A stretch of 64,000 nucleotides of DNA from Jejuia sp043557195 (GTDB lineage Bacteria > Bacteroidota > Bacteroidia > Flavobacteriales > Flavobacteriaceae): the NCBI GenBank assembly GCA_043557195.1, contig CP121314.1:3348001-3412000 (forward strand). Reading direction: 5' to 3'. Each line of letters begins with the position of its first letter. Position 1 is the first letter of the stretch. Position numbers and translations under genes: made by a program. A model generated the notes under the pieces. The model was not told the origin of the DNA, did no database searches, and was given only the letters and a program-made list of their open reading frames with translations. This document shows, one piece after another, positions 53,362 through 61,215 of the stretch.

Positions 53362-53742
53362 ATGAAAAGAAGACTAATTAGTTCCGGTTCCACCTTCGAA
53401 GAAAAAATTGGTTATTCCAGAGCAGTAGTTCAAGGCGATTGGATTTTTGTGTCGGGAACTACGGGGTATGATTATAAAACTATGACAATTAGTGATGACA
53501 TAGCTGTACAAACGGAACAATGCCTTATCAATATAAAAAATACTTTAGAACAAGCTGATGCCAATTTATCCGATATTGTTCGAGTTACTTACATTTTGCC
53601 TAATACAAGTGATTTTGAAGACTGTTGGCCAGTTCTTAAAAAGTACTTAGGTGAGATAAAACCTGCCGCAACTATGTTTTCTGCTGGACTTGCAGACGAT
53701 AAAATGAAAATTGAAATTCAGGTAACCGCCCTCAAAAGTTAA
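53362..53742 (+). CDS. RidA family protein
   Basis: A 126-residue member of the RidA/YjgF/YER057c family, whose enamine/imine deaminases clear reactive intermediates from PLP-dependent enzymes. The start has KRRLISSGSTFEEKIGYSRAVVQGDWIFVSGTTG; the later block ADANLSDIVRVTYILPN and the closing EIQVTALKS are as in the family. The usual catalytic arginine region reads as VRVTYIL (R near 74). It lies between the kinase and response regulator genes, which is unusual. Confidence 0.85.
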   Translation: MKRRLISSGSTFEEKIGYSRAVVQGDWIFVSGTTGYDYKTMTISDDIAVQTEQCLINIKNTLEQADANLSDIVRVTYILPNTSDFEDCWPVLKKYLGEIKPAATMFSAGLADDKMKIEIQVTALKS

Positions 53743-53744
53743 AA

Positions 53745-53774
53745 TACGTAGTATTACTTAATTTCTTACTTTTG
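53745..53774 (+). promoter_or_regulatory. Response-regulator promoter with a variant 7-2-7 site
   Basis: TACGTAG-TA-TTACTTA (53745-53760) reads TAAGTAATACTACGTA on the other strand, close to the nirB and nitrate reductase sites. A TACTTTTG -7 box follows at 53767-53774, 20 bases before the ATG. The offset between site and box differs from the other two promoters. Confidence 0.5.
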
Positions 53775-53793
53775 TACTTATTCTATTTAATTT

Positions 53794-54459
53794 ATGGACA
53801 AAATCAATGTTGTACTCGCCGATGATCATGTTTTAGTACGGGATGGTATCAAGGCGCTTTTAGAGGATCAATCTGGTATTGAAGTAATTGATGAAGCATC
53901 TAATGGCGTGGAAGCTTTGGAAGTTATAGGTAAAAATAAACCTCATGTGTTAATTGTAGATATCAGAATGCCTGAAATGAATGGTATTCAAGTGGTTGGT
54001 GAAGTTAAGAAGTCACACCATGACGTAAAAACATTGGTTTTATCTATGCATGACTCTGAGGAATACGTAGTGCAAGCTATCCAAGCTGGGGCGGATGGTT
54101 ATTTGCTTAAGGGAGCGAGTAAAGAGGAGTTTTTAAAGGCCTTAGAGAAAGTTGCATCAGGAGGTAAGTATTTTACAGGTGATGTCTCTGCAATTATCAT
54201 GAATAATTTTGTAAGCGGTAATACAAATTCTGCTGTTACATCAAACACAGAAATTAAAGAAGATCCTTTCAGATTAACAAAACGCGAAAAACAAATTTTA
54301 GGTTTAGTTCTTGAGCTTAAGAATAATAAAGATATTGCTGATGAACTAAAAATTAGCAAGCGTACTGCAGAAGTGCATCGATTTAATTTGATGAAGAAAT
54401 TGGAGGTTTCAAATCTCAAAGAGCTCACTGAAAAAGCAAAATCTTATAATTTGATTTAG
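53794..54459 (+). CDS. LuxR/NarL-type response regulator
   Basis: A 221-residue two-component regulator. The receiver (about 3-120) has the acid pair D10/D11, phospho-acceptor D56 and the later K near LLKGASKEEF. The C-terminal HTH shows FRLTKREKQILGLVLELKNNKDIADELKISKRTAEVHRFNLMKKL. NarL-type proteins bind 7-2-7 inverted heptamers, matching the repeat found at three nitrate-cluster promoters, including its own. The NarX-like kinase two genes upstream is the likely partner. Confidence 0.9.
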   Translation: MDKINVVLADDHVLVRDGIKALLEDQSGIEVIDEASNGVEALEVIGKNKPHVLIVDIRMPEMNGIQVVGEVKKSHHDVKTLVLSMHDSEEYVVQAIQAGADGYLLKGASKEEFLKALEKVASGGKYFTGDVSAIIMNNFVSGNTNSAVTSNTEIKEDPFRLTKREKQILGLVLELKNNKDIADELKISKRTAEVHRFNLMKKLEVSNLKELTEKAKSYNLI

Positions 54460-54462
54460 AAA

Positions 54463-54500
54463 ATAAATAAGAACAGATTGATTTCTTATTTGAATTTTTT
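54463..54500 (+). terminator. Terminator of the response-regulator gene
   Basis: AAATAAGAA (54465-54473) pairs with TTCTTATTT (54483-54491) around a 9-base loop, followed by GAATTTTTT. The stem starts just after the stop codon. Confidence 0.7.
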
Positions 54501-54642
54501 ACACTTAATTAAATGGTATATGTATAGTATTAGTATTTAATACAAACTCAAGCGGTCATATTTTGACATATCCTCAAAATCCACTTTCTCAAATTAAAAA
54601 CTTCACATAAATTTTAAATTACTTAATTTTTAACATCTAAAT

Positions 54643-54664
54643 TAAGTATAAATACGTAGTTTTG
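54643..54664 (+). promoter_or_regulatory. Nitrate reductase promoter with a 7-2-7 inverted repeat
   Basis: TAAGTAT-AA-ATACGTA (54643-54658; one mismatch between arms) runs directly into the -7 box TAGTTTTG (54657-54664), the same arrangement as at nirB. The leader to the ATG at 54729 is about 60 bases. Confidence 0.6.
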
Positions 54665-54728
54665 ATATATTAGAAGCCTGTTTGAATCACTTCAATACGC
54701 ATCTAATCATAATTAAAAACGCTTATAA

Positions 54729-57700
54729 ATGATACAAAGCGAAGTAAAAACTACCTGTTCCTATTGCGGTGTTGGTTGTGGCATTATTGTTAAAAAAGAT
54801 AATAACAATAAAGTATTTGTCCAAGGCGATAAAGATCATCCTGTAAATAAAGGTATGCTGTGTTCCAAAGGTATGAACCTGCATTACGTGGCTAATGATA
54901 TTTCCGATAGGATTTTATATCCAGAAATGCGTTGGAGTAGATCTCACCCAAGAGAACGTGTAAGTTGGGATGATGCCTTAGATAGAGCTGTAAGCGTTTT
55001 TAAATCTATTATTAAAAAACATGGACCAGATAGCGTTGGATTTTACGTCTCAGGACAAAGTTTAACAGAAGAATATTACATTGCAAACAAGCTCACTAAA
55101 GGGTTTTTAGGCACCAATAATATCGATACAAACTCGCGTTTATGCATGAGTTCTGCGGTTGTTGGTTATAAGAAAACTTTTGGAGAAGATAGTGTGCCAA
55201 TTTCTTATGCTGATATTGAATTAGCAGACACTTTTTTAATTACAGGAGCAAACCCTGCTTGGTGCCACCCTATTTTATTTAGGAGATTAGAAAAACACAA
55301 GGAGGAAAATCCAGATGTAAAAATTATTGTAGTCGATCCTAGAAAAACTGACACTGCAAATTTTGCAGATGTACACTTACAATTACTTCCAGGGACAGAT
55401 GTAATATTATACAATGCTATCGGTAGATGCTTGTATAAGCGTGGTTTGATTGATGAAAATTTTATTAAAAACTATACGGAAGGTTATCAAGACTATAAAG
55501 AATTGATTTTAAAAACCTCATTGAAACAAGCATCAAAATTATGTGGTGTTCCAGAAAAGGAAATTCAGAAAGCTGCTGATTTAATAGGGCTTTCAAAAGG
55601 TTTTATCAGTATGTGGGCAATGGGCTTAAATCAAAGTGTTGTTGGTACAGATAAAAATGTATCACTTTTAAATTTATCACTGATTACTGGTCAGGTTGGA
55701 AAACCAGGATCAGGTCCATTTTCTTTAACCGGTCAGCCAAATGCAATGGGAGGGCGTGAAGTAGGAGGTATGGCTAATCTTTTAGCGGTTCATAAGGATT
55801 TAATGAATGAAGAGCATCGTCGTGAAGTAGCTCAGTTTTGGGGTGTAGATCAAATTAATCCAAAACCTGGATTAACAGCCACCGAAATGTTTGACGCTTT
55901 AGAAAGTGGAAAAATGAAGGCAGTTTGGATTGCCTGCACAAATCCACTAGTGAGTTTGCCAAATTTGAATCGTATTGAGAAAGCCATGAAAAACGCAAAA
56001 TTTGTAGTGGTTCAGGAGATTTCTCATAAATCAGATACTGTCGCCTTTGGTGATTTGGTATTGCCAGCAGCTGCTTGGTTGGAGAAAGAAGGAACGATGA
56101 CAAATTCCGAAAGGCGCATTTCTTACTTACCAAAACAAATAGACCCACCAGGTGAAGCAAGACCTGATGTTGAAATATTCTGTGATTTTGCACAACGTAT
56201 GGGCTTTAGAGGCTTTAATTTTAATAGCGCCAGCGAGATTTATGATGAGTATGCTTCTATGACAAAGGGTACAAATATTGACGTATCCTATTTAAACTAT
56301 GACAGATTAAAAAACGAAGGCACCTTCCAGTGGCCAGTACCAGAACATAGGCATCAGGGAACACCAAGGCTTTTCGAGGATAAAAAATTCTATACGCCAT
56401 CTACAAAGGCACAGTTTAATTTACCAAGTTCAATTCAAAATACGTCAGTACCTACCAATAATAAGTTTCCATTGATTTTGACTACTGGGCGAGTAAGAGA
56501 CCAATGGCACACCATGACCAAGACAGGAAAGGTGTCCCGTTTAAAAACACACTACCCAAAACCAGTCTTAGAAATTCATCCTGTTGACGCATATTTGTAC
56601 AATATTAAAGATGGAGACATCACCCAAATAAAAGGTGAAAACGGCGAGGTACGGGTACGGGCCAAAGTGACTGAAACCATTAAAAAAGGAGTAGTGTTTT
56701 TACCGATGCACTGGGGGAAGCAGTTGCAAAGTGATTTAAATAGGGCTAATAATTTGACAAATACTCATGTGGATCCTGTTTCAAAAGAACCAGATTTTAA
56801 ATTTACAAGAGTAGCTGTTTCTAAATATAAAAAACCTGTTGAAAAAATTATAATTGCAGGTGCTGGAGCTGCAGCCTTTAGGTTTGTTCAAAACTATAGG
56901 GAACAAAATGAAGAAGACGAAATTCATGTGTTTTCAAAAGAACCAAACCTATTCTATAATAGGGTATTGCTGCCAGAATATGTTACGGAGGAATTAACTT
57001 GGGAGCAACTTCTAAAAATTAAAAAACTAGAGCTTAATAAACTTAATATTTATTTACATCCTGAGACCACAATTTCTCAAATTGACAAGGATGAAAAATT
57101 AGTAAAAGATAGCAATGGCGAAACTCATAAGTTTGACAAATTAATTTTGGCAACCGGAAGTCGCGCGTTTGTCCCAAAAGACGTTCAAATTAATTTACCT
57201 GGGCGTTTTACTATGCGAAATAAAATTGATGCAGATCAATTTAAAGCACATTTAGAAGCAACAGGATTACCTCCAGAAGAACAACATGTGGTTATTGTTG
57301 GTGGGGGATTGCTTGGGCTAGAGCTGGCAGCTGCCATGAAACACAAGAATGCTAAAATCACCATAGTGCAAAGGGGATCTCGTTTAATGGAGCGTCAGCT
57401 AGATAAAGTATCTAGTAAACTTTTGGCCATTGATGTACAAGAACGAGGTATTCAAATTTATTTTGATAATGAAGTAAGTACCGTATTTGATGATGAAGAT
57501 ACCGGTGAGTTGAATATTACTTTAAAAAGTGGAAAGTTTATCACTGCAAATGCTATTGTTTATGCTATTGGAACTATCCCTAATATTGAAATTGCTAGAG
57601 AAAATGGTATTAAATGTAGAAGAGGTGTTATTGTAAATCAGCATTTACAATCGTCTCATCCTGATATTTTTGCTATAGGTGAAATAGCAGAATTTAATAA

Positions 57701-58250
57701 TCAATTGTTTGGAATAACCTCTGCTGCTGAAGAGCAAGCAACAATTCTGGCTAATTTTATTGCTGGAGATATAAGTGATGCCTATAATGGCTCAGTATTA
57801 ATGAATATATTGAAATTCAACGATTTGAATCTATGTAGTATCGGAGAAATCAATGTACCTGAAAACGATGATAGTTTTGAAGAAATTATATTTACCGACA
57901 TAAAGAAACGCTATTACAAAAAATGTATAGTGAAAGATGATTTGTTGGTTGGTGCGGTTTTAATGGGTGACAAAAATGAATTTGCCGAATTTAAAACCAT
58001 GATAGAGAGTAAAATTGAAATGGCTGATAAGCGAGAAACCTTATTGAGAGGTTCATCTAATGACGAGCCTGTTCTTGGAAAATTAGTGTGTTCGTGTAGT
58101 CAAGTTGGAGCAGGTAATATTGAAGACACTATAGCAAAAGGTTGTACAGATTTTACAGAGTTATGCAGTAAAACTGGTGCTGGTTTAGGGTGCGGTAGTT
58201 GTAAAAGTGAAGTGCGTGAAATACTTATGAATTCTAAAGTTTTAGTGTAA
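54729..58250 (+). CDS. Assimilatory nitrate reductase fused to an FAD/NAD reductase and BFD iron-sulfur domain
   Basis: An 1173-residue fusion. Residues 1-690 form the molybdenum bis-MGD nitrate reductase: [4Fe-4S] ligands C10, C13, C17 and C45, probable Mo ligand C139 (RLCMSSAV), GQPNAMGGREVGGMANLLA, and a C-terminal cofactor domain (TTGRVRDQWHTMTKTG, MHWGKQ). Residues about 705-1090 are a NirB-like pyridine nucleotide reductase (IIIAGAGAAAFR, VVIVGGGLLGLELA near 854). Residues about 1118-1165 are a BFD domain (C1121, C1123, C1155, C1158). One chain can therefore take electrons from NAD(P)H and reduce nitrate to nitrite. The rubredoxin-tailed partner's ATG overlaps the stop by one base. Confidence 0.93.
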   Translation: MIQSEVKTTCSYCGVGCGIIVKKDNNNKVFVQGDKDHPVNKGMLCSKGMNLHYVANDISDRILYPEMRWSRSHPRERVSWDDALDRAVSVFKSIIKKHGPDSVGFYVSGQSLTEEYYIANKLTKGFLGTNNIDTNSRLCMSSAVVGYKKTFGEDSVPISYADIELADTFLITGANPAWCHPILFRRLEKHKEENPDVKIIVVDPRKTDTANFADVHLQLLPGTDVILYNAIGRCLYKRGLIDENFIKNYTEGYQDYKELILKTSLKQASKLCGVPEKEIQKAADLIGLSKGFISMWAMGLNQSVVGTDKNVSLLNLSLITGQVGKPGSGPFSLTGQPNAMGGREVGGMANLLAVHKDLMNEEHRREVAQFWGVDQINPKPGLTATEMFDALESGKMKAVWIACTNPLVSLPNLNRIEKAMKNAKFVVVQEISHKSDTVAFGDLVLPAAAWLEKEGTMTNSERRISYLPKQIDPPGEARPDVEIFCDFAQRMGFRGFNFNSASEIYDEYASMTKGTNIDVSYLNYDRLKNEGTFQWPVPEHRHQGTPRLFEDKKFYTPSTKAQFNLPSSIQNTSVPTNNKFPLILTTGRVRDQWHTMTKTGKVSRLKTHYPKPVLEIHPVDAYLYNIKDGDITQIKGENGEVRVRAKVTETIKKGVVFLPMHWGKQLQSDLNRANNLTNTHVDPVSKEPDFKFTRVAVSKYKKPVEKIIIAGAGAAAFRFVQNYREQNEEDEIHVFSKEPNLFYNRVLLPEYVTEELTWEQLLKIKKLELNKLNIYLHPETTISQIDKDEKLVKDSNGETHKFDKLILATGSRAFVPKDVQINLPGRFTMRNKIDADQFKAHLEATGLPPEEQHVVIVGGGLLGLELAAAMKHKNAKITIVQRGSRLMERQLDKVSSKLLAIDVQERGIQIYFDNEVSTVFDDEDTGELNITLKSGKFITANAIVYAIGTIPNIEIARENGIKCRRGVIVNQHLQSSHPDIFAIGEIAEFNNQLFGITSAAEEQATILANFIAGDISDAYNGSVLMNILKFNDLNLCSIGEINVPENDDSFEEIIFTDIKKRYYKKCIVKDDLLVGAVLMGDKNEFAEFKTMIESKIEMADKRETLLRGSSNDEPVLGKLVCSCSQVGAGNIEDTIAKGCTDFTELCSKTGAGLGCGSCKSEVREILMNSKVLV

Positions 58251-59695
58251 TGGAAGAACGCTATAGATTAATGATAAACGGCGGTGTATTATCACCAGGA
58301 GAGTTAAAATACATTTGTGAGGCTGCTGAAGGATTAGGTTTAGATGCTATTTCCTTTGGCTCACGACAAGACATTATTTTTCCTGAGAAAATAGATGAAA
58401 GCAAGTTTAGCCAGTTTGATAAAATTCAATTTGTAAAACCCAAGCGAGATGGTGTAGAAAATATTGCTTCATCATATGTTTCGGCCGAAATTTTATCAAA
58501 TACGTCATGGTTAACAAGCGACCGTTATTTATATGTTTTAGAACAGTTTAAACATAAACCTAAATTAAGGATAAACGTTATAGATCCTAAACAACGTTTA
58601 GTGCCACTATTTACTGGCAATGTGAATTTTATAGCTTCAGAACATGATGATTATTGGTACTTATATTTGAGGCTTCCAGGTTGGGCTACAACCGAAATGT
58701 ATCCTGCTCTAATCTACAGTTGGGATATGGATAAAATAGAATTGGCTATTGAAAATATTCTAATTGAGGAACCAGAAACAATCGAAACCGTTTTTGAGCT
58801 CGTTAATGATGCCGTAGATACAGATAATAGAACTGTTGATAAACCTCTCGAAGTTCCGTTTTACCCATTTCCGTATTATGAGGGTATGAATAGAATTGGT
58901 ACCGACCGGTATTGGTTGGGATTGTATTGGAGAAATAATCGTTACGACCTACCATTTTTAAAAGCTATGTGCGATATGTGTTCTGAAAATAAGATAGGTA
59001 AGATATCAATCACACCTTGGAAATCTTTTATAATTAAAGGGATTCCACAAAGTGCTAAACTTCAATGGGAGAAGTTTCTTGGTAAGTTTGGAATTAATGT
59101 GCGGCATTCCATGTTAGAAATGAATTGGCATCTACCCGTAAATGATCAAGAGGCTTTAAATCTGAAAAAATATTTGGTTACTAATTTTGACCAAAATGAT
59201 ATTAGTACATATGGTTTAACATTTGGTATTACTAGTTTTGATAGTGATACCTATAATTTCACCTCCATAGTTATTGAAAAAAACAGACAGCCAGAAATTA
59301 AAGGCGATTTCAAAATAAGAGATACTTATAATCTATTATATGCAAAGAATTTCGATCCGAATACGCGAGAGTATATCATGCATGTTCAGGATGTTGATAA
59401 AGTTGAACTTCCAGGATTGCTTATGGAATTAAGTCAGTTGTATTTTGAGCAATTAGGGTCTGAAAAAGAAGAAGAGGAGAAGAAATCTTCAAGGAAAGAA
59501 ACTACAGAAGAGGAAGTCTATCAATGTTCCGAATGTATGACAGTTTATAGTGAAGCTTATGGAGATATTACTCAAAACATTGCTCCTAATACATCTTTTG
59601 AGAAGCTTCCTGATACCTACGAATGCTCACTATGTGAAGCGCCCAAAAGTAGTTTTAAGAAGAAGGTTTTAGTAAAGGAAAAAGGCAGATCATAA
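58250..59695 (+). CDS. NirB-like ferredoxin half-domain protein with C-terminal rubredoxin
   Basis: A 481-residue protein translationally coupled to the nitrate reductase. The N-terminus (YRLMINGGVLSPGELKYICEAAEGLGLDAISFG) looks like the ferredoxin-like half-domain of sulfite/nitrite reductases; a second such half (GMNRIGTDRYWLGLYWRNNRYDLPFLKAMCDMC) follows at about 210-260. The siroheme CxnC...CxxxC ligands are absent, so it is not a nitrite reductase. A lysine- and glutamate-rich linker (about 400-420) leads to a rubredoxin with C426, C429, C459 and C462. It probably passes single electrons in the nitrate reductase system. The stop codon lies in a terminator loop. Confidence 0.88.
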   Translation: MEERYRLMINGGVLSPGELKYICEAAEGLGLDAISFGSRQDIIFPEKIDESKFSQFDKIQFVKPKRDGVENIASSYVSAEILSNTSWLTSDRYLYVLEQFKHKPKLRINVIDPKQRLVPLFTGNVNFIASEHDDYWYLYLRLPGWATTEMYPALIYSWDMDKIELAIENILIEEPETIETVFELVNDAVDTDNRTVDKPLEVPFYPFPYYEGMNRIGTDRYWLGLYWRNNRYDLPFLKAMCDMCSENKIGKISITPWKSFIIKGIPQSAKLQWEKFLGKFGINVRHSMLEMNWHLPVNDQEALNLKKYLVTNFDQNDISTYGLTFGITSFDSDTYNFTSIVIEKNRQPEIKGDFKIRDTYNLLYAKNFDPNTREYIMHVQDVDKVELPGLLMELSQLYFEQLGSEKEEEEKKSSRKETTEEEVYQCSECMTVYSEAYGDITQNIAPNTSFEKLPDTYECSLCEAPKSSFKKKVLVKEKGRS

Positions 59696-59712
59696 TTTGT
59701 CTGCCTTTATAT
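59681..59712. terminator. Bidirectional terminator at the end of the nitrate cluster
   Basis: AAAGGCAGA (59681-59689) pairs with TCTGCCTTT (59700-59708); the stop codon of the rubredoxin gene lies in the loop. T-rich tracts follow on both strands, so it should stop transcription from both directions between the convergent genes. Confidence 0.8.
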
Positions 59713-59724
59713 TTATTCTTCTTA

Positions 59725-60243
59725 TTAAAACTTTATAGTTTTTTTTAGATTTCCTTTTTTTATGTTGATTGAGTATTCTTTTTTCACCCCTTTATTCTTA
59801 GTGTATTCAATAATAAGCTTATTACTATCTATAGACCATCCCGAGTATTTTTTTATAACAAGCGCTCTTATGACATAAGGCATTTTTATGTTTTTATAAG
59901 TTTCTTTTGAAGAAACTATAATAGCATTATCATTATAAACTACAATTGCTTTGCATTGATTTTTTTCAAACATAACGAAGTATGTTGATTTTTCAGATTT
60001 AGCATATATGCTATTGGTTCTTAAATCAAAATTTAAAATCTCATTTTGTAATGCTTTAACAATTTTTGAAGTGCTATTAGAAGCGACATTTTTAAAATAG
60101 GTGTTAATGTTATTTGTTGTTTTGCTTTTAATAACAAGAGTGTTTTCAACATCATTTGGATGTAAAAAAGCAAGGTGACTTTGTTGTGCGTTGATATTGA
60201 AGTATGCCAATATCAAAATTGAAGTTAGCAATATTGTTTTCAT
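59725..60243 (-). CDS. Uncharacterised small secreted protein
   Basis: A 172-residue protein with a signal peptide (MKTILLTSILILAYFNINAQ). The mature part is beta-strand rich with repeated short strands (STYFVMFEKNQCKAIVVYNDNAIIVSSKE, then GWSIDSNKLIIEYTKNKG). No domain is recognised. It is co-directional with the small ORF and mddA upstream, so it may share their transcript. Confidence 0.6.
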   Translation of the reverse strand: MKTILLTSILILAYFNINAQQSHLAFLHPNDVENTLVIKSKTTNNINTYFKNVASNSTSKIVKALQNEILNFDLRTNSIYAKSEKSTYFVMFEKNQCKAIVVYNDNAIIVSSKETYKNIKMPYVIRALVIKKYSGWSIDSNKLIIEYTKNKGVKKEYSINIKKGNLKKTIKF

Positions 60244-60253
60244 AATATAATTA

Positions 60254-60367
60254 TTAAAAGGTTGTTTGTTTTTTTATTTCGATTTTATAAGGTTTTGAAC
60301 CCTTATACCAGCCAAATCCTAAAGGAAAAAAGGGTAGATCTTTTCTTATTTTGATGTCTTTTTTCAT
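60254..60367 (-). CDS. Possible 37-residue protein overlapping the end of mddA
   Basis: An ATG overlaps the mddA stop in an ATGA arrangement, and the frame (MKKDIKIRKDLPFFPLGFG ... KKQTTF) runs 37 codons. Translational coupling by ATGA overlap is common for real genes, and the ORF fills the gap to the next gene. It has no known motif; it may be a short helper protein or chance. Confidence 0.45.
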   Translation of the reverse strand: MKKDIKIRKDLPFFPLGFGWYKGSKPYKIEIKKQTTF

Positions 60368-61107
60368 GATGCTTTATTTTTTTTGGGAATAGGAATAAAC
60401 ATTCGAGTTTTGGATTGATAATCTCTGTAAGTTTTACCAAATTCCTTTTTTAAATCTCGCTCTTCAAAGAGCGTTCCTATAATAAAATATGCTGTTAAAC
60501 TAATAGCAAAAACAAAGTGTGTTACTGTCATATTTGGAGTTGCCCACAGGCCTACTATACCACCAAAATATAAAGGGTGGCGTACATATTTGTAAAACGA
60601 AACTACCTTAAAATTTAGATTTGTATAAGGTTTGTTATTCAGTTCTAAATACGTTTGGCGTAACCCGAATAAATCGAAATGGTTTATTAAAAATGTGCTA
60701 ATTAATAGAACTGCCCAACCTGAAAAGAATAAAACATATATCAGATAATATAAAACACTTCCCGATTGTATTTTCCATATCTGTCCGCCCATAGGTGCCC
60801 ATTCTAACACTAAAAGAACTAGTAGCAATCCAGAAACTAATACGAATGTGCTACGTTCAATAGGTTTTGGAAAATATTTTGCAAATACGGTTTTAAAAGA
60901 TTGCCTCGCCATTATGCTGTGTTGCACGCCAAAAAGAGCAACTAAACCAGAGTTTTTGAGTAGGGCTAAATAAAATGGGAGGGTAGCGGTTTGGTCTATA
61001 GATATCTCAGGCACCAAATCACTTACGGATATTATCCATAATAATAAAGATGCAAACCCAATAAGGTAAGCCGCAATTGAATAAGAAAACATTAATACTT
61101 TTTTCAT
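60364..61107 (-). CDS. mddA: Probable methanethiol S-methyltransferase (MddA-like, isoprenylcysteine methyltransferase fold)
   Basis: A 247-residue membrane methyltransferase with about five transmembrane segments. It matches the MddA family, which methylates methanethiol (and H2S) to dimethyl sulfide with SAM: VALFGVQHSIMARQSFK (H63), ISTFLINHFDLFGLRQTY (137-152), YVRHPLYFGG (R176, H177), ATPNMT and FEERDLKKEFGKTYRDY (E215, E216). The more general NnrU/ICMT family is the alternative. The start is supported by the promoter box and operator at 61133-61199. Confidence 0.8.
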   Translation of the reverse strand: MKKVLMFSYSIAAYLIGFASLLLWIISVSDLVPEISIDQTATLPFYLALLKNSGLVALFGVQHSIMARQSFKTVFAKYFPKPIERSTFVLVSGLLLVLLVLEWAPMGGQIWKIQSGSVLYYLIYVLFFSGWAVLLISTFLINHFDLFGLRQTYLELNNKPYTNLNFKVVSFYKYVRHPLYFGGIVGLWATPNMTVTHFVFAISLTAYFIIGTLFEERDLKKEFGKTYRDYQSKTRMFIPIPKKNKAS

Positions 61108-61132
61108 GACATATTGATTTTAAATGATATGC

Positions 61133-61140
61133 CAAAAGTA
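61133..61140 (-). promoter_or_regulatory. -7 promoter box of mddA
   Basis: On the minus strand TACTTTTG matches TAnnTTTG and lies 25 bases before the mddA ATG. The direct-repeat operator ends 22 bases upstream, over the expected -33 region. Confidence 0.55.
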
Positions 61141-61162
61141 TTCTGAAACGAGAGCTTAGAAT

Positions 61163-61199
61163 TTTCTTAAAAGTTCAACTTTCTTTCTTAAAAGTTCAA
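61163..61199 (-). promoter_or_regulatory. Probable AraC-type operator: two 16-base direct repeats 21 bases apart
   Basis: TTTCTTAAAAGTTCAA occurs at 61163-61178 and again at 61184-61199, a perfect repeat with a period of 21 bases (two helical turns), as expected for AraC/XylS-family regulators. It lies between the AraC-type gene and mddA and reaches the -33 region of the mddA promoter, the place for an activator. Confidence 0.65.
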
Positions 61200-61215
61200 A
61201 TAAAAAAATGTGAAT

